A stretch of DNA of 42,028 nt, from NCBI GenBank assembly GCA_964589375.1, contig CAZPSA010000004.1:1-42028 (forward strand), written 5' to 3'. The notes under the pieces were generated by a model. It had not been told where the DNA came from. It did no database searches and worked only from the letters and a program-made list of their open reading frames with translations. The position numbers were made by a program, and so were the translations under genes. Positions 8,497 through 17,305 of the stretch are shown here, piece by piece; position 1 is the first letter of the stretch, and every line of letters starts with the position of its first letter. This stretch comes from CAG-533 sp964589375 (lineage in GTDB: Bacteria > Bacillota_I > Bacilli_A > RF39 > UBA660).

Positions 8497-9379
8497 ATTT
8501 ATCAAATTCATGATTTTCAATTTTATAACTTTCTAATTTGTCAGTATCGATTAAAAAGAACTTATGAATAATAGTATCAGTCCCATGTTTTAAATCAACT
8601 GGATCATCCCAAGTTAAATCTATATGAAGCCAAGTATCATTTATTTTAACAGCGTTCCATACATGAGTTAAAGATGCCACTTTATAATTTGGAACATCAA
8701 GCTTATTTAAAAATAAAGCCATCGCATCAGCATAACCACCACATACGGCATAGCCTTCAATTAAAGCTCCATAAGCAAGATTTGACTTATAATTACTTTT
8801 ACCTTGAGCTCTATCTTGATCATATTTAGTATTATTTACAATATAATCATGGATGGCTAAAATTTTATCTTCTAAACTCATCTCATCAGTAATAATTTTG
8901 CTCACTATCTCATCTATTTTTTTATTAGTTTCTTCAATTTCCTTATTATCATAAAGTTTAGTTATTTTAATATTAACTTCTCCGGTTTTAGAACCAATAA
9001 CATCAATATCTTGAAAATTATTATAGGGATGAACAAAGTTATTAATATAAGTTAAAGTAGTTTTATCTTTAACTATTTTTTTTGTATCATCTAAACATTC
9101 TTTATATTCATCAGGACAATAAAAAGTAAAAACTTCATATCCATTATTAAATATAGAGTAGAATATATTAAGTAAGTCTTGGTAACTATAAGGGATAAAA
9201 TCATCAGTTTCCTTAACATAATTATAACTTACATTTTTATAATACTTATTCTTTTTAGGAATTATTATTTTAGGATCATCTGCAAGTAAATCTGCCACAT
9301 AATCAGTTATTTTATCAAGATTAATAAAAAATGTTAAAAGTACCCCAATATATATTAAATATTTAATTATTTTCTTCAT
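8474..9379 (-). CDS. Exported transglutaminase-like cysteine protein
   Basis: 301 residues. The N-terminus carries one hydrophobic segment (about 4-21), so the rest is probably outside the membrane. The C-terminal half is a transglutaminase-like core with the expected triad: cysteine in GYAVCGGYADAM (C213), histidine in LTHVWNAV (H239) and aspartate in HIDLTWDD (D254). Such domains in bacteria are usually proteases or peptide cross-linkers acting on surface proteins. The region between (about 40-160) is unassigned. Codon use is as in the neighbours. It is convergent with the AI-2E gene (23-base overlap) and lies downstream of rpsT on the same strand after a terminator, so it probably has its own promoter, not identified. 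Confidence 0.82.
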   Translation of the reverse strand: MKKIIKYLIYIGVLLTFFINLDKITDYVADLLADDPKIIIPKKNKYYKNVSYNYVKETDDFIPYSYQDLLNIFYSIFNNGYEVFTFYCPDEYKECLDDTKKIVKDKTTLTYINNFVHPYNNFQDIDVIGSKTGEVNIKITKLYDNKEIEETNKKIDEIVSKIITDEMSLEDKILAIHDYIVNNTKYDQDRAQGKSNYKSNLAYGALIEGYAVCGGYADAMALFLNKLDVPNYKVASLTHVWNAVKINDTWLHIDLTWDDPVDLKHGTDTIIHKFFLIDTDKLESYKIENHEFDKSIYSELS

Positions 9380-9413
9380 AAACTATCACTGAAATAATAA
9401 TATCAAAAACCAT

Positions 9414-9444
9414 AAAAAAAAGAAATGGGTTAGTTCATTTCTTT
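9414..9444 (-). terminator. Intrinsic terminator of rpsT
   Basis: Read on the minus strand: stem AAAGAAATG/CATTTCTTT with an eight-base loop followed by T residues. The rpsT stop codon lies in the loop region. Confidence 0.8.
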
Positions 9445-9693
9445 AACTTTTTTATTTAATCTTGCTTTTTGTCTATCGCAAGTATTTTTCTTCATTAATC
9501 CTTTACTAGCACACTTATCAATGTTAGCTAAAGTAGTTTTTAATGTTGCACTTGCTTTTTCTTTATCATTTTCTTTAATTGCTTTTTCTAGCTTTTTCAT
9601 ACCATTTTTAACTCTTGAAGTATAAGAAGTATTACTAGAAGTTTTGATTTTATCAGTTCTAACACTTTTTTTAGAACTCTTAATATTAGGCAT
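9430..9693 (-). CDS. rpsT: Small ribosomal subunit protein bS20
   Basis: 87-residue, lysine-rich, all-helical protein of the 30S subunit that binds the 5' domain of 16S rRNA. The start MPNIKSSKKSVR, the middle KKLEKAIKENDKEKA and the ending KKNTCDRQKARLNKKVKEM match the S20 pattern, and the length is normal. GGAAGGAG precedes the ATG, and the gene has its own promoter and terminator. The promoter is back-to-back with that of the TasA-like gene. Confidence 0.95.
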   Translation of the reverse strand: MPNIKSSKKSVRTDKIKTSSNTSYTSRVKNGMKKLEKAIKENDKEKASATLKTTLANIDKCASKGLMKKNTCDRQKARLNKKVKEMN

Positions 9694-9724
9694 AGATTTC
9701 GCTCCTTCCTTAAATACAATATTG

Positions 9725-9753
9725 ATTGTACCAAAATCTTTTTAAAAAAGCAA
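9725..9753 (-). promoter_or_regulatory. Promoter of rpsT
   Basis: On the minus strand TTGCTT, 17-nt spacer, TACAAT. It is separated by seven bases from the divergent promoter at 9761. Confidence 0.65.
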
Positions 9754-9760
9754 TTAAATA

Positions 9761-9789
9761 TTGCTAAAAATATGATTATTTGTTATCAT
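9761..9789 (+). promoter_or_regulatory. Promoter of the TasA-like gene
   Basis: TTGCTA (9761-9766), 17-nt spacer, TATCAT (9784-9789); AGAGGT ribosome site at 9803-9808. Confidence 0.5.
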
Positions 9790-9815
9790 TGATATAGAAA
9801 ATAGAGGTATATGTC

Positions 9816-10991
9816 ATGTATATAAAAAAATTAATGAAAAAACAATTATCTTTATCAGCTGCAACTCTTTTCCTCATAATTTTTATTGTCTTTGGTTCAT
9901 CTTATGCTTTATTTGAAAATACGCAAACAGATACTAAAGAGCAGCAATTAAATGTTGGGGATTTAGTAATTGCCTTTAAAAATGCCAATGATACTGATTT
10001 AAGTGATGCTGATGCAATTAATATTACTGATATTGATCCTATGACTGATACTGAAGGATTAGCTCAAACTAATAATTTATATTCATTTGTTATTAAAAAT
10101 ACTGGAACTATTGCTTATGAATATACCGTTAAACTTATTGATAATCCTGCCTATTTAAGTGGAGGAACATCTTATGATAGTTCTAAAGTGTTACTTGCTC
10201 ATAATTATATAAGATGTAATTTAACTGGATTAAATGGAACAAAAACGATTAATAATGATACTTTTTCATTAGGAGATAAAACAAATAATATTATTACAAA
10301 ATTTGTAGTAAACCCAGGAGAGACAATTTCATATGCACTACGCCTTTGGGTTGCTGATGCAACTGAGTATCAACTTCCAAATGAAGCAATTGGCGCAGAA
10401 ATTCATTTAAATATTTTAATTGAAGGTGAAGCTAGCGACTATGGTTATCAAATGGCTAATTTAATTAAGAATGGTGGATTTGAAAGTTCAATTTCTTCTG
10501 ATAATTGGATAGCGAACAATGATGTAACTGCTGAGACTGTGACAAGCGGGGGATTAAATGATAGTAAATATTTAAAAATTACTCCGACAAGTATTTATGG
10601 GCTCGTAAAGAGTAATGACATAAATGTTCCATCATCCCACGTTATTTACTCATCAGCTTATTATCGAAAAAGTGGTGGAGGAAATACTATATATCGTGTA
10701 TATGATATTACCGGTGATGTAGCTGCAATAAATGACAGTGGAAATATTGCTGATGACACTACAACTTGGACAAAAATAAGTATTTATGGAACAAATGCTT
10801 CATCAAATGTATTAAATACTTTGTTATACGGTTCTTCTTCAAATTTTGTTGAAAGTATGTACACAGAATGGGACAATGTCTTAACCATCGATTTAACCGA
10901 AACTTTTGGTGAAGGCAACGAACCAACAAAAGAGTGGTGTGATGCAAATATTGAATGGTTTGAAGGTAGTAAAATAATATATAAATATTAA
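9816..10991 (+). CDS. TasA/camelysin-like exported protein with C-terminal binding module
   Basis: 391 residues. One hydrophobic segment (about 10-31) ends in SSYALFEN, as in TasA/CalY-type SipW substrates. Residues about 32-205 show the TasA-like beta pattern (LNVGDLVIAF, YSFVIKNTGTIAYEYTVKL, FVVNPGETISYALRLWV). From about 208 a second module begins with NLIKNGGFESS, typical of carbohydrate-binding-like jelly rolls, and it ends with FGEGNEPTKEWCDANI, a phrase I associate with phage and surface binding modules. No wall-sorting signal is seen and no sipW-like peptidase is in the window. It starts a tightly spaced row of genes on the same strand. Probable role: extracellular fibre or adhesin. 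Confidence 0.7.
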   Translation: MYIKKLMKKQLSLSAATLFLIIFIVFGSSYALFENTQTDTKEQQLNVGDLVIAFKNANDTDLSDADAINITDIDPMTDTEGLAQTNNLYSFVIKNTGTIAYEYTVKLIDNPAYLSGGTSYDSSKVLLAHNYIRCNLTGLNGTKTINNDTFSLGDKTNNIITKFVVNPGETISYALRLWVADATEYQLPNEAIGAEIHLNILIEGEASDYGYQMANLIKNGGFESSISSDNWIANNDVTAETVTSGGLNDSKYLKITPTSIYGLVKSNDINVPSSHVIYSSAYYRKSGGGNTIYRVYDITGDVAAINDSGNIADDTTTWTKISIYGTNASSNVLNTLLYGSSSNFVESMYTEWDNVLTIDLTETFGEGNEPTKEWCDANIEWFEGSKIIYKY

Positions 10992-11004
10992 AGGAGAATG
11001 AAAA

Positions 11005-11433
11005 ATGAATGATATTTTATTGTATGAAAATGAAGAACAAATGACTGCAACTGAAAAAGTCCTTGCGGCATTTAAAATTAAATCAATTAATGAAGAAATT
11101 GATGGATATGTAGCTGAAATACTAAAATATGCCGTTAAGATGGATGATATACTAGCCGAAAATGGTTTAGAAAAAAGATATCTAAACATGGTAAGTACTA
11201 TAGATGGTGAAAATGATAACTTACTAACTATTTCTGATGATATTAAAGCATTAGATTTTAGAGTTATTGAACAAATTGAAGATCTAGTAAAAAGAATAAA
11301 TACTAGAATTAGTATTGTTAAAGAAAAAACATCTATTTTAAATCAAATATATGCTACATATGATTTAAAAGATATTGATCTAGAAGAAGAAGTTAAGACC
11401 GCTAAATTAACTGAAGAAGAATTAGTAGACTAA
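11005..11433 (+). CDS. Hypothetical helical protein, 142 residues
   Basis: Not recognised. It is acidic and predicted almost wholly helical, with heptad-like hydrophobic spacing (EIDGYVAEILKYAVKMDDIL, IEQIEDLVKRINTRISIVKE), and has no signal peptide or membrane span. AAGGAG lies seven bases before the ATG. It is 13 bases downstream of the TasA-like gene and 21 bases before the 582-residue gene, so the three are likely co-transcribed. A coiled-coil partner or chaperone for a neighbouring product is possible but unsupported. Confidence 0.6.
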   Translation: MNDILLYENEEQMTATEKVLAAFKIKSINEEIDGYVAEILKYAVKMDDILAENGLEKRYLNMVSTIDGENDNLLTISDDIKALDFRVIEQIEDLVKRINTRISIVKEKTSILNQIYATYDLKDIDLEEEVKTAKLTEEELVD

Positions 11434-11454
11434 AAATAAGAAAGGAGTTTAAGC

Positions 11455-13203
11455 ATGGCAGTAAGTTACAACGAAAAAAGACAAGCTTTAGCATGGCTTC
11501 ATAATTCAATCTTAAATGATGAGGTTAAAATAACTGATTATCAAAAACTGTATAATTTAGTTGTAGATGGACCAGGAATAAGTGAAATTAAAGATGCAGT
11601 AAGCAAATATCAAGCAGTTACAACGGAACCTGTTTCTTACGAAAAATTCGAAGATACTGTTATGTTTTATGCTCATTCTTTAGAAGAAATTTTAAGAAAA
11701 GATCCGAATTTTAGTCAAAATAATGCCTCTACAATTAAAGGCTTAACAGCTCAAATTAATAACTTAGGTAATAATTATATTGTTAGTCATTTATATAATC
11801 AGCTTCTTAATAAGAAAAAAACTTATGAAGAAGAATTAGCCTCAATTAAAGTAAGCTACAACTATGTTATTGCTAGTCAAATGCCTTTAAAAGAACGTTA
11901 CTTAACTATAGTTGAACTTTTAGGTAGAGCTATCAAAAAACAAGAAGAAATAAGTAATATTGAAGCTAAAATTGAAAGTGAAAAAAGAAAATACGATACT
12001 TATATAAGTAACTTTAATATGGGAAATAAAGTTACTGACTTTTTAAGAGATGCCTTCTTGGTTAATCGTACTTTATGGAATATGAACTTATCGCGTTCAA
12101 CTAAAGATGCAATAGATAATTTGTATCATCAAACTCAGTTAAAATTCCGTGAATTTGGTAAAGAACATCAAAAAAATGCTAGTGAAATTGAAAAACTATG
12201 TAATGCCGCTGGACTTACTTTTTCATCATTTACCAAAACTGCTGACATTATAAAAGAAGAACCTAGCAAAGAAGTAGTAAGAAAAAGCTCTGAAATAAAA
12301 TATCAATATAATGGGATTATTCCTGATAAATTAAGATATAATAAAAATTATAATCGTTTAATTAAGGGGGCAACTTATACATTTGCTGGTTACTATAATA
12401 CTCCAGGTTATATTAAATTAAAAGAAGTTCCAGGAGCAATATTTAGTATAGATAGTTTTGATAAGGTAAATACTAAAACTTTAGAAACTAATAATAATAG
12501 TAATCTATCATCTCCAACAAGCAAGCCAAAAGAAGATAAAGTAACTGAGGTAGTTGTTATAGCACCAGAAGTTAATGAAGCCGTAATAAAGGTTGCTAAA
12601 GAAAAAGAAAAAACCAACAGTGATAGTTTAATTCAAAGTCCTAAAGCTAAAGAAGAGATAAATAGAGATGATATGCTTAATTCATATCAAAGTATTATTG
12701 ATGAATTTAATAGTCAGAAAGTACCTTTTAAAGAGCCAATAAAACCTGCGGTTAAAGCTCCAGAGGTTCCAGTAACTAAGACTAGAGATGACTTTGATTT
12801 ATATATGAATATTGAGGATCTTCACAAAGAAGAAAAGGGCATCCGCGATTATCATGAACAAATAAGAAGAAAAACTGCCGCAAGATATGATGAATTTAGA
12901 AAATCTAAGCCCAATCCTTATAAAACTTTAATGAACGCTATGACTGATGATAAAATAAGAGAACGTCGTAACTTTATGATTGGAGATCAAATAGAGTATA
13001 ATAGTTTTAGACCAGATCGTTTTGTTCATATACCAGAATATCAAATTTTAGTTCCTGGTCAAAAATATACGTTTATTGCTTATAAAGATAATTCTTTACG
13101 TGAGATAATGCTTGAAGAAATACCGGGAGTATACTTTAGTGTAGATAGTTTTGATTTAGTTAAAACTAAAGATAATAAAATAAGTCATTCTTACGCAATG
13201 TAG
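11455..13203 (+). CDS. Hypothetical protein with two small beta modules, 582 residues
   Basis: Not recognised. No signal peptide or membrane segment. Residues 1-280 are helical and charged. A compact module at about 294-337 (GATYTFAGYYNTPGYIKLKE, then PGAIFSIDSFDKV) recurs at about 519-571 (GQKYTFIAYKDN, then PGVYFSVDSFDLVK). Between them lies a lysine/glutamate/proline-rich linker (about 340-470). The same strand pattern, with Y-x-I/F, an acidic G-x-Y/F and a terminal F, is repeated many times in the next gene, so the two proteins appear to share a building block. AAGGAG precedes the ATG. The protein is probably cytoplasmic or membrane-associated through the next gene product. Confidence 0.62.
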   Translation: MAVSYNEKRQALAWLHNSILNDEVKITDYQKLYNLVVDGPGISEIKDAVSKYQAVTTEPVSYEKFEDTVMFYAHSLEEILRKDPNFSQNNASTIKGLTAQINNLGNNYIVSHLYNQLLNKKKTYEEELASIKVSYNYVIASQMPLKERYLTIVELLGRAIKKQEEISNIEAKIESEKRKYDTYISNFNMGNKVTDFLRDAFLVNRTLWNMNLSRSTKDAIDNLYHQTQLKFREFGKEHQKNASEIEKLCNAAGLTFSSFTKTADIIKEEPSKEVVRKSSEIKYQYNGIIPDKLRYNKNYNRLIKGATYTFAGYYNTPGYIKLKEVPGAIFSIDSFDKVNTKTLETNNNSNLSSPTSKPKEDKVTEVVVIAPEVNEAVIKVAKEKEKTNSDSLIQSPKAKEEINRDDMLNSYQSIIDEFNSQKVPFKEPIKPAVKAPEVPVTKTRDDFDLYMNIEDLHKEEKGIRDYHEQIRRKTAARYDEFRKSKPNPYKTLMNAMTDDKIRERRNFMIGDQIEYNSFRPDRFVHIPEYQILVPGQKYTFIAYKDNSLREIMLEEIPGVYFSVDSFDLVKTKDNKISHSYAM

Positions 13204-13205
13204 CG

Positions 13206-13234
13206 TTGATTTCAGAAAAAAATAATTATATAAT
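13206..13234 (+). promoter_or_regulatory. Promoter of the 1088-residue gene
   Basis: TTGATT (13206-13211), 17-nt spacer, TATAAT (13229-13234); GAGGAAG precedes the ATG. Confidence 0.65.
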
Positions 13235-13257
13235 ATGCTTAGAAATGAGGAAGATGT

Positions 13258-16200
13258 ATGGCTTTAACAAATGAAGATATTGCTAGAAATATAAAAAGGG
13301 ATAATGCTTATAATGAAATAAATAATGATGTTGGAAGTGATAAGTTTGATATTGACTTACCACTTTATCTTGTTAATAGTTTAAATCAAAATGGCTTTAA
13401 AACAAATGGCGATTTAGGTTTTTATATTGATTTATGTCAAGGTAAAACAAAAGAAGAAATAGATGAATACTTAACAAGTTTAAAAAATGCTGAAGCTTTA
13501 TTAAATGAGCAAAAGAAAGCCAAAGAAGACTTAAATTCTAATAAGACTATCTCTAAGGATATGCTTAAAGCTGTAAATAGTATTAATGATATTGTTCAAA
13601 TTATGTCATCTTCTAGTGGAGCTTATAATCCTTATAAAGATGTAACTGGTATAACTGGAAATACTGATTTTACTAATGATATTAATGAATTAAGAAGACT
13701 TTTAAATACTAGTGCTTTTGATCCTAAAGTTAAAAATGATATTGCTTTAAGAGAAAAAAGAATAGCAAGATTAAAAACTGAAATTGCCAAAGAAAGAGCC
13801 GAAATTAAGAATTTAAGTGCAACTGCTGATAACTTAGATGAAATTACTCGTAGAGCTGCTAACTTTAATCGTTTAGCTCAAAGTTATCATAATGCCGCTC
13901 GTTCATTAGAAAAAAGAAAAGATTTACTAAGAGCAGAAAAAGGATTGCTTTCTCATGAAAGTATTAATAAAGCCCTTAGTTTAGTAGATAAAATATATAA
14001 TTCTTTAAATTATGCTAGCCTAAATGGTTATAATAATCCTAAAATTAAAGAATTAAATAAAGCTTTTGCTAAGTTAAAAAATACATTAAATAATCAAAGA
14101 AATTATTTAACTGATGATAAAGAAATAGATGCTAATATTGCCAAAGCAACTAACGATTTAAATACTCTTGCTGCTAAATTAAAAATAGAAATAACAAACG
14201 CTGCTTCTTATTCTGAAAGTAAGAAAAATGTAAATACTCCAGCATCAACAGAAGAAACTTTAAAGGAAGAGTTTACCACACCAAAAGAAACTTCAAAGAC
14301 ATTTAAAGAAAGAAAAGATCGCTATAATGTTGGCGATAAAGTTACCTTTGTCGGAATAGAAGAAAGTGATAACGCTAGTTATTATAATAATTTAAATTTA
14401 TTTGATTTTTATACTATTGCTCAAATTGATGAAGATGGTTATACATTTAAGGAAGTTGCCGGTAAATATCGTAAAGAAAATTTTGCCTCAGAAGATGATT
14501 TTAAACATAATTATCGCCCAGGAAAAGACGTATATTTATATATAAATAAAGAAGATGCCGATTTAGTTCCAAATGAGTTGACATTTAATAAACCATATAA
14601 AATTAAAAATATTTATGGCAACAAGCTTGAATTTTTTGGCTTAAAAGATACTTATCCAATTAATACTTTTATTCCTTTGAAAACTTGGAATAAAGTAGGG
14701 TTTGATCTAACTGGTTTAATGCCTAGTCATAATGATTTTAATACCAAATTTAATGAAGCTTATGATCTAAATAGCTCGGCAAAAGCTACAGATAATAAAT
14801 ATGAAGGTTTAGTTTATGTTGGATTACTCAAAAATTTAAGTGTTTCTTATATTACAGGTCTAAGCTTTGGTAGTTTATATAATACTAAGTCAGTTAGTGG
14901 TAAAACTGATAAAATAGCTATTAAAGATTTAGATGGTGAATACAATAAAGATGCTTTTATGACCCCACTTGAATTTAATAAGACATATTTAGCTGGTATG
15001 CAAGAGGGAAATGAAATAATATTTACCCCTAAACTTTCCCAAACATATGATGCAAAATTAGTACCAGAACGCATTTATACGCTTGAAAAATATGATCAAA
15101 CTAATAAGACTGTTAAATTAGCTGGAGTTGATGGTGAATTTGATGCTAAATCATTCTTCCCATGTTATTGGCAATATTTAACCGGTAAAGTAGTAAAACC
15201 AGTAGCAACTGAAGAACCAGCAAAGAAAGAGAAGTTAAATGAAGAATTAAAACCAGGCGTTAAAGTTATTTATCATGGCGTTAGTAAATCTAATGAATTA
15301 GGTATTTATACTAAATTAAGTATGTTAGGTTCATATACCATTAAAAAGATTGATGGTAATAATTTAGAATTTGAGGAAGTAGAAGGATCATATCCTAAAG
15401 AATATTTCTATACTAGCAAAGAATTTTACGATGATTTAGTTTATAATAAAAAAAGATATTACTATCCAAGTTCTTATTCTTCTAAATTTAATGAAAACTT
15501 AAGTTTAACAACTCCATATACTATAAGAACAATTAATAATGGTAAATATACTTTTAATGAAATAGAAGGAGAATATGATGAAAAAGATTTCCTTCTTCCT
15601 AAAGATTGGGTAAGAGCTGCCAACGCCTTAACTGGTTTAAGTGTAAATGATAAAAATTTTGAAACTGTATTAAAGAGTAAATTAAACTCATTTAAAACAG
15701 AATATGTTGTTTATAACGGTAATAAAGTTGAAGGTTTTGATTTATGCTATGCTGATTTAGAAGTTGGCAAAAAATATGAAGTAATTAAAGAAACAGCTAG
15801 TACTTATACTATTAACACCGGCAAAGATACCCAAATAATTAGTAAGAGTAGTTTTGATACCCTAGAAAAATGGGAGAAAAAAGAAAATTCATTTGTCTAT
15901 ATTGGTAAAATCACCAGAGATGTATCAGTAAGTGAATTTAATAAACTAAAAAGTGGTAAAGTATATAAAGCTAATCGTAATGAAGATGGATTTATTTCCC
16001 TAGAAGGATTTGATGTTAGTTATCCTAAAAAGTGCTTTATGCCTTATGAAGAATGGACTAAACTAACAGAAGAAGAACAAAAATCAATAATTGAAAAGAA
16101 TACACCGCATAAAGAAATATCACGTCATGTTGTTAAAACAACAGCTTATACTGCTTCTGCAGCCAGTGCAGTTTTCGGCTTAATTTTAATGTTTATTAAT

Positions 16201-16524
16201 TCAAAAACTACTGTTGCAATCGGGACTGTAACTTTATTAATTAGTGCCATTGCGGCATCAGTTGGTTACTCTATTGATAAACTTGCTAAGAAAGGCAAGA
16301 AAAAAGAAAGCCTAAAAATTAAGCAAATGATTAATGATGGTTATAAGTCTATTAAAGAAAAAATTAATGCATTTAAAGCTAAATACTTATCTGATGATGA
16401 AGAGTTAGAAGGCACTATTGATGAGGTATTTAATAGCCTTGATGGTGAAGAAGTAGAAGAAACAAAAGAAACTGCAAAGGAAGCAGAAATTAATGAAGAA
16501 AAAGAAAGGGTAATTACAAAATAA
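13258..16524 (+). CDS. Large repeat protein with C-terminal membrane hairpin, 1088 residues
   Basis: Not recognised as a named family. Residues about 60-330 are helical with coiled-coil character. About 359-933 contain eight related modules of roughly 50-58 residues (starting near 359, 423, 516, 585, 667, 732, 815 and 877), each with V-x-Y/F, a tyrosine-isoleucine strand, an acidic G-x-Y and a closing F. Modules 1-4 with their linker resemble modules 5-8 about 300 residues later, so a four-module block was duplicated. Two hydrophobic segments lie at about 963-1005, then a basic and finally acidic tail. No signal peptide is present, so the repeats are probably cytoplasmic and tethered to the membrane. 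The stop overlaps the next ATG by one base. Confidence 0.68.
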   Translation: MALTNEDIARNIKRDNAYNEINNDVGSDKFDIDLPLYLVNSLNQNGFKTNGDLGFYIDLCQGKTKEEIDEYLTSLKNAEALLNEQKKAKEDLNSNKTISKDMLKAVNSINDIVQIMSSSSGAYNPYKDVTGITGNTDFTNDINELRRLLNTSAFDPKVKNDIALREKRIARLKTEIAKERAEIKNLSATADNLDEITRRAANFNRLAQSYHNAARSLEKRKDLLRAEKGLLSHESINKALSLVDKIYNSLNYASLNGYNNPKIKELNKAFAKLKNTLNNQRNYLTDDKEIDANIAKATNDLNTLAAKLKIEITNAASYSESKKNVNTPASTEETLKEEFTTPKETSKTFKERKDRYNVGDKVTFVGIEESDNASYYNNLNLFDFYTIAQIDEDGYTFKEVAGKYRKENFASEDDFKHNYRPGKDVYLYINKEDADLVPNELTFNKPYKIKNIYGNKLEFFGLKDTYPINTFIPLKTWNKVGFDLTGLMPSHNDFNTKFNEAYDLNSSAKATDNKYEGLVYVGLLKNLSVSYITGLSFGSLYNTKSVSGKTDKIAIKDLDGEYNKDAFMTPLEFNKTYLAGMQEGNEIIFTPKLSQTYDAKLVPERIYTLEKYDQTNKTVKLAGVDGEFDAKSFFPCYWQYLTGKVVKPVATEEPAKKEKLNEELKPGVKVIYHGVSKSNELGIYTKLSMLGSYTIKKIDGNNLEFEEVEGSYPKEYFYTSKEFYDDLVYNKKRYYYPSSYSSKFNENLSLTTPYTIRTINNGKYTFNEIEGEYDEKDFLLPKDWVRAANALTGLSVNDKNFETVLKSKLNSFKTEYVVYNGNKVEGFDLCYADLEVGKKYEVIKETASTYTINTGKDTQIISKSSFDTLEKWEKKENSFVYIGKITRDVSVSEFNKLKSGKVYKANRNEDGFISLEGFDVSYPKKCFMPYEEWTKLTEEEQKSIIEKNTPHKEISRHVVKTTAYTASAASAVFGLILMFINSKTTVAIGTVTLLISAIAASVGYSIDKLAKKGKKKESLKIKQMINDGYKSIKEKINAFKAKYLSDDEELEGTIDEVFNSLDGEEVEETKETAKEAEINEEKERVITK

Positions 16525-16955
16525 TGGGAGAAGAGTATATCGGAAAACATGAAATAAGAACTGAAAGACCAAGATATAAAGTAACAAAAAAGGAAACAAA
16601 AAAAGTATCAAGAATGGTTTATCTATTAGGAATTACTTTTGCCGTATGTGGTATAATTGTCCCATCAGCTCTTATTGTAAAAGCTGGTTTAACTGGTTTA
16701 ATATGTTTTCTTCGTAAACTTGAAAAAATGGGATTATTTGCCGAAGCTAAGGAAATAAAACAAATGCTTAATGAAGACTTACTTAGCCGTAAAGTTTTCG
16801 AAATTAATGAAAGAAATATGGAAAGAACCCATCCAAGTATGGATAGAGATTTAGGGGAAATGACAGTAGCCAAAGAAGTAGAAGAATGGAATAATATAGA
16901 TCTTTGGTATAAAAATAAAAATGTTGTTTCATATCCAACAAAGAAAGAATTATAG
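16524..16955 (+). CDS. Hypothetical membrane protein, 143 residues
   Basis: Starts on the last base of the previous stop codon (TAATG overlap), so translation is coupled and the two products probably work together. A basic N-terminus (KHEIRTERPRYKVTKKE) is followed by one long hydrophobic stretch (about 31-60, MVYLLGITFAVCGIIVPSAL and beyond) that may span once or form a hairpin, then a charged soluble region to the end. Family unknown. The layout (short basic tail, hydrophobic hairpin, charged tail) mirrors the C-terminus of the 1088-residue protein. Confidence 0.62.
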   Translation: MGEEYIGKHEIRTERPRYKVTKKETKKVSRMVYLLGITFAVCGIIVPSALIVKAGLTGLICFLRKLEKMGLFAEAKEIKQMLNEDLLSRKVFEINERNMERTHPSMDRDLGEMTVAKEVEEWNNIDLWYKNKNVVSYPTKKEL

Positions 16956-16967
16956 AAAGGAATAAAA

Positions 16968-17243
16968 ATGGGAGATAATAAAGAAAAAGAAATAATATAT
17001 GTAACTTTAGATAATGGAAAAAGATATCAATTAGTTGATGAAACAATCCAAAATGGAATTAAATATTACTTAGCATCTGAGGTTAACGAAGAAGATACTC
17101 CGATTATGAACTCCAATATCTTTGAAGAATTAAAAGAAGGAGAAGATACTTACTATCTTCCCGTAGATGATGAAGAAATTTTAACTTCATTATCGGCTAT
17201 ATTCTTAGCAAATTATAATAAATTTGTTGATGAAGAACTGTAG
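16968..17243 (+). CDS. DUF1292-like small acidic protein
   Basis: 91 residues. The pattern VTLDNGKRYQLVDET, then YYLASEVNEED and TYYLPVDDEE resembles the DUF1292 family of short acidic Firmicutes proteins of unknown function, often found near cell-wall or RNA-processing genes. It is soluble with no signal peptide. AAAGGA precedes the ATG; the gene is 12 bases after the membrane-protein gene and ends in a terminator, closing this transcription unit. Confidence 0.6.
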   Translation: MGDNKEKEIIYVTLDNGKRYQLVDETIQNGIKYYLASEVNEEDTPIMNSNIFEELKEGEDTYYLPVDDEEILTSLSAIFLANYNKFVDEEL

Positions 17244-17257
17244 TTCTTCTTTTTTTG
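17232..17257 (+). terminator. Intrinsic terminator of the 13.3-17.2 kb unit
   Basis: Seven-base-pair stem GAAGAAC/GTTCTTC with a TGTA loop and eight T; the TAG stop lies in the loop and right arm. Confidence 0.88.
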
Positions 17258-17284
17258 TATAATTTTTTATTATTGGGGTATATT
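17255..17284 (+). promoter_or_regulatory. Possible promoter of the lipoprotein gene
   Basis: TTGTAT, 18-nt spacer, TATATT; AAGGAG ribosome site follows at 17291. Confidence 0.4.
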
Positions 17285-17305
17285 AAAAACAAGGAGAAAA
17301 GATAA

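Noticed and set aside
9816..17243. Prophage or tail-like operon
   Set aside because: Apart from one phage-like phrase in the TasA-like protein there is no terminase, portal, capsid, tape measure or lysis gene.
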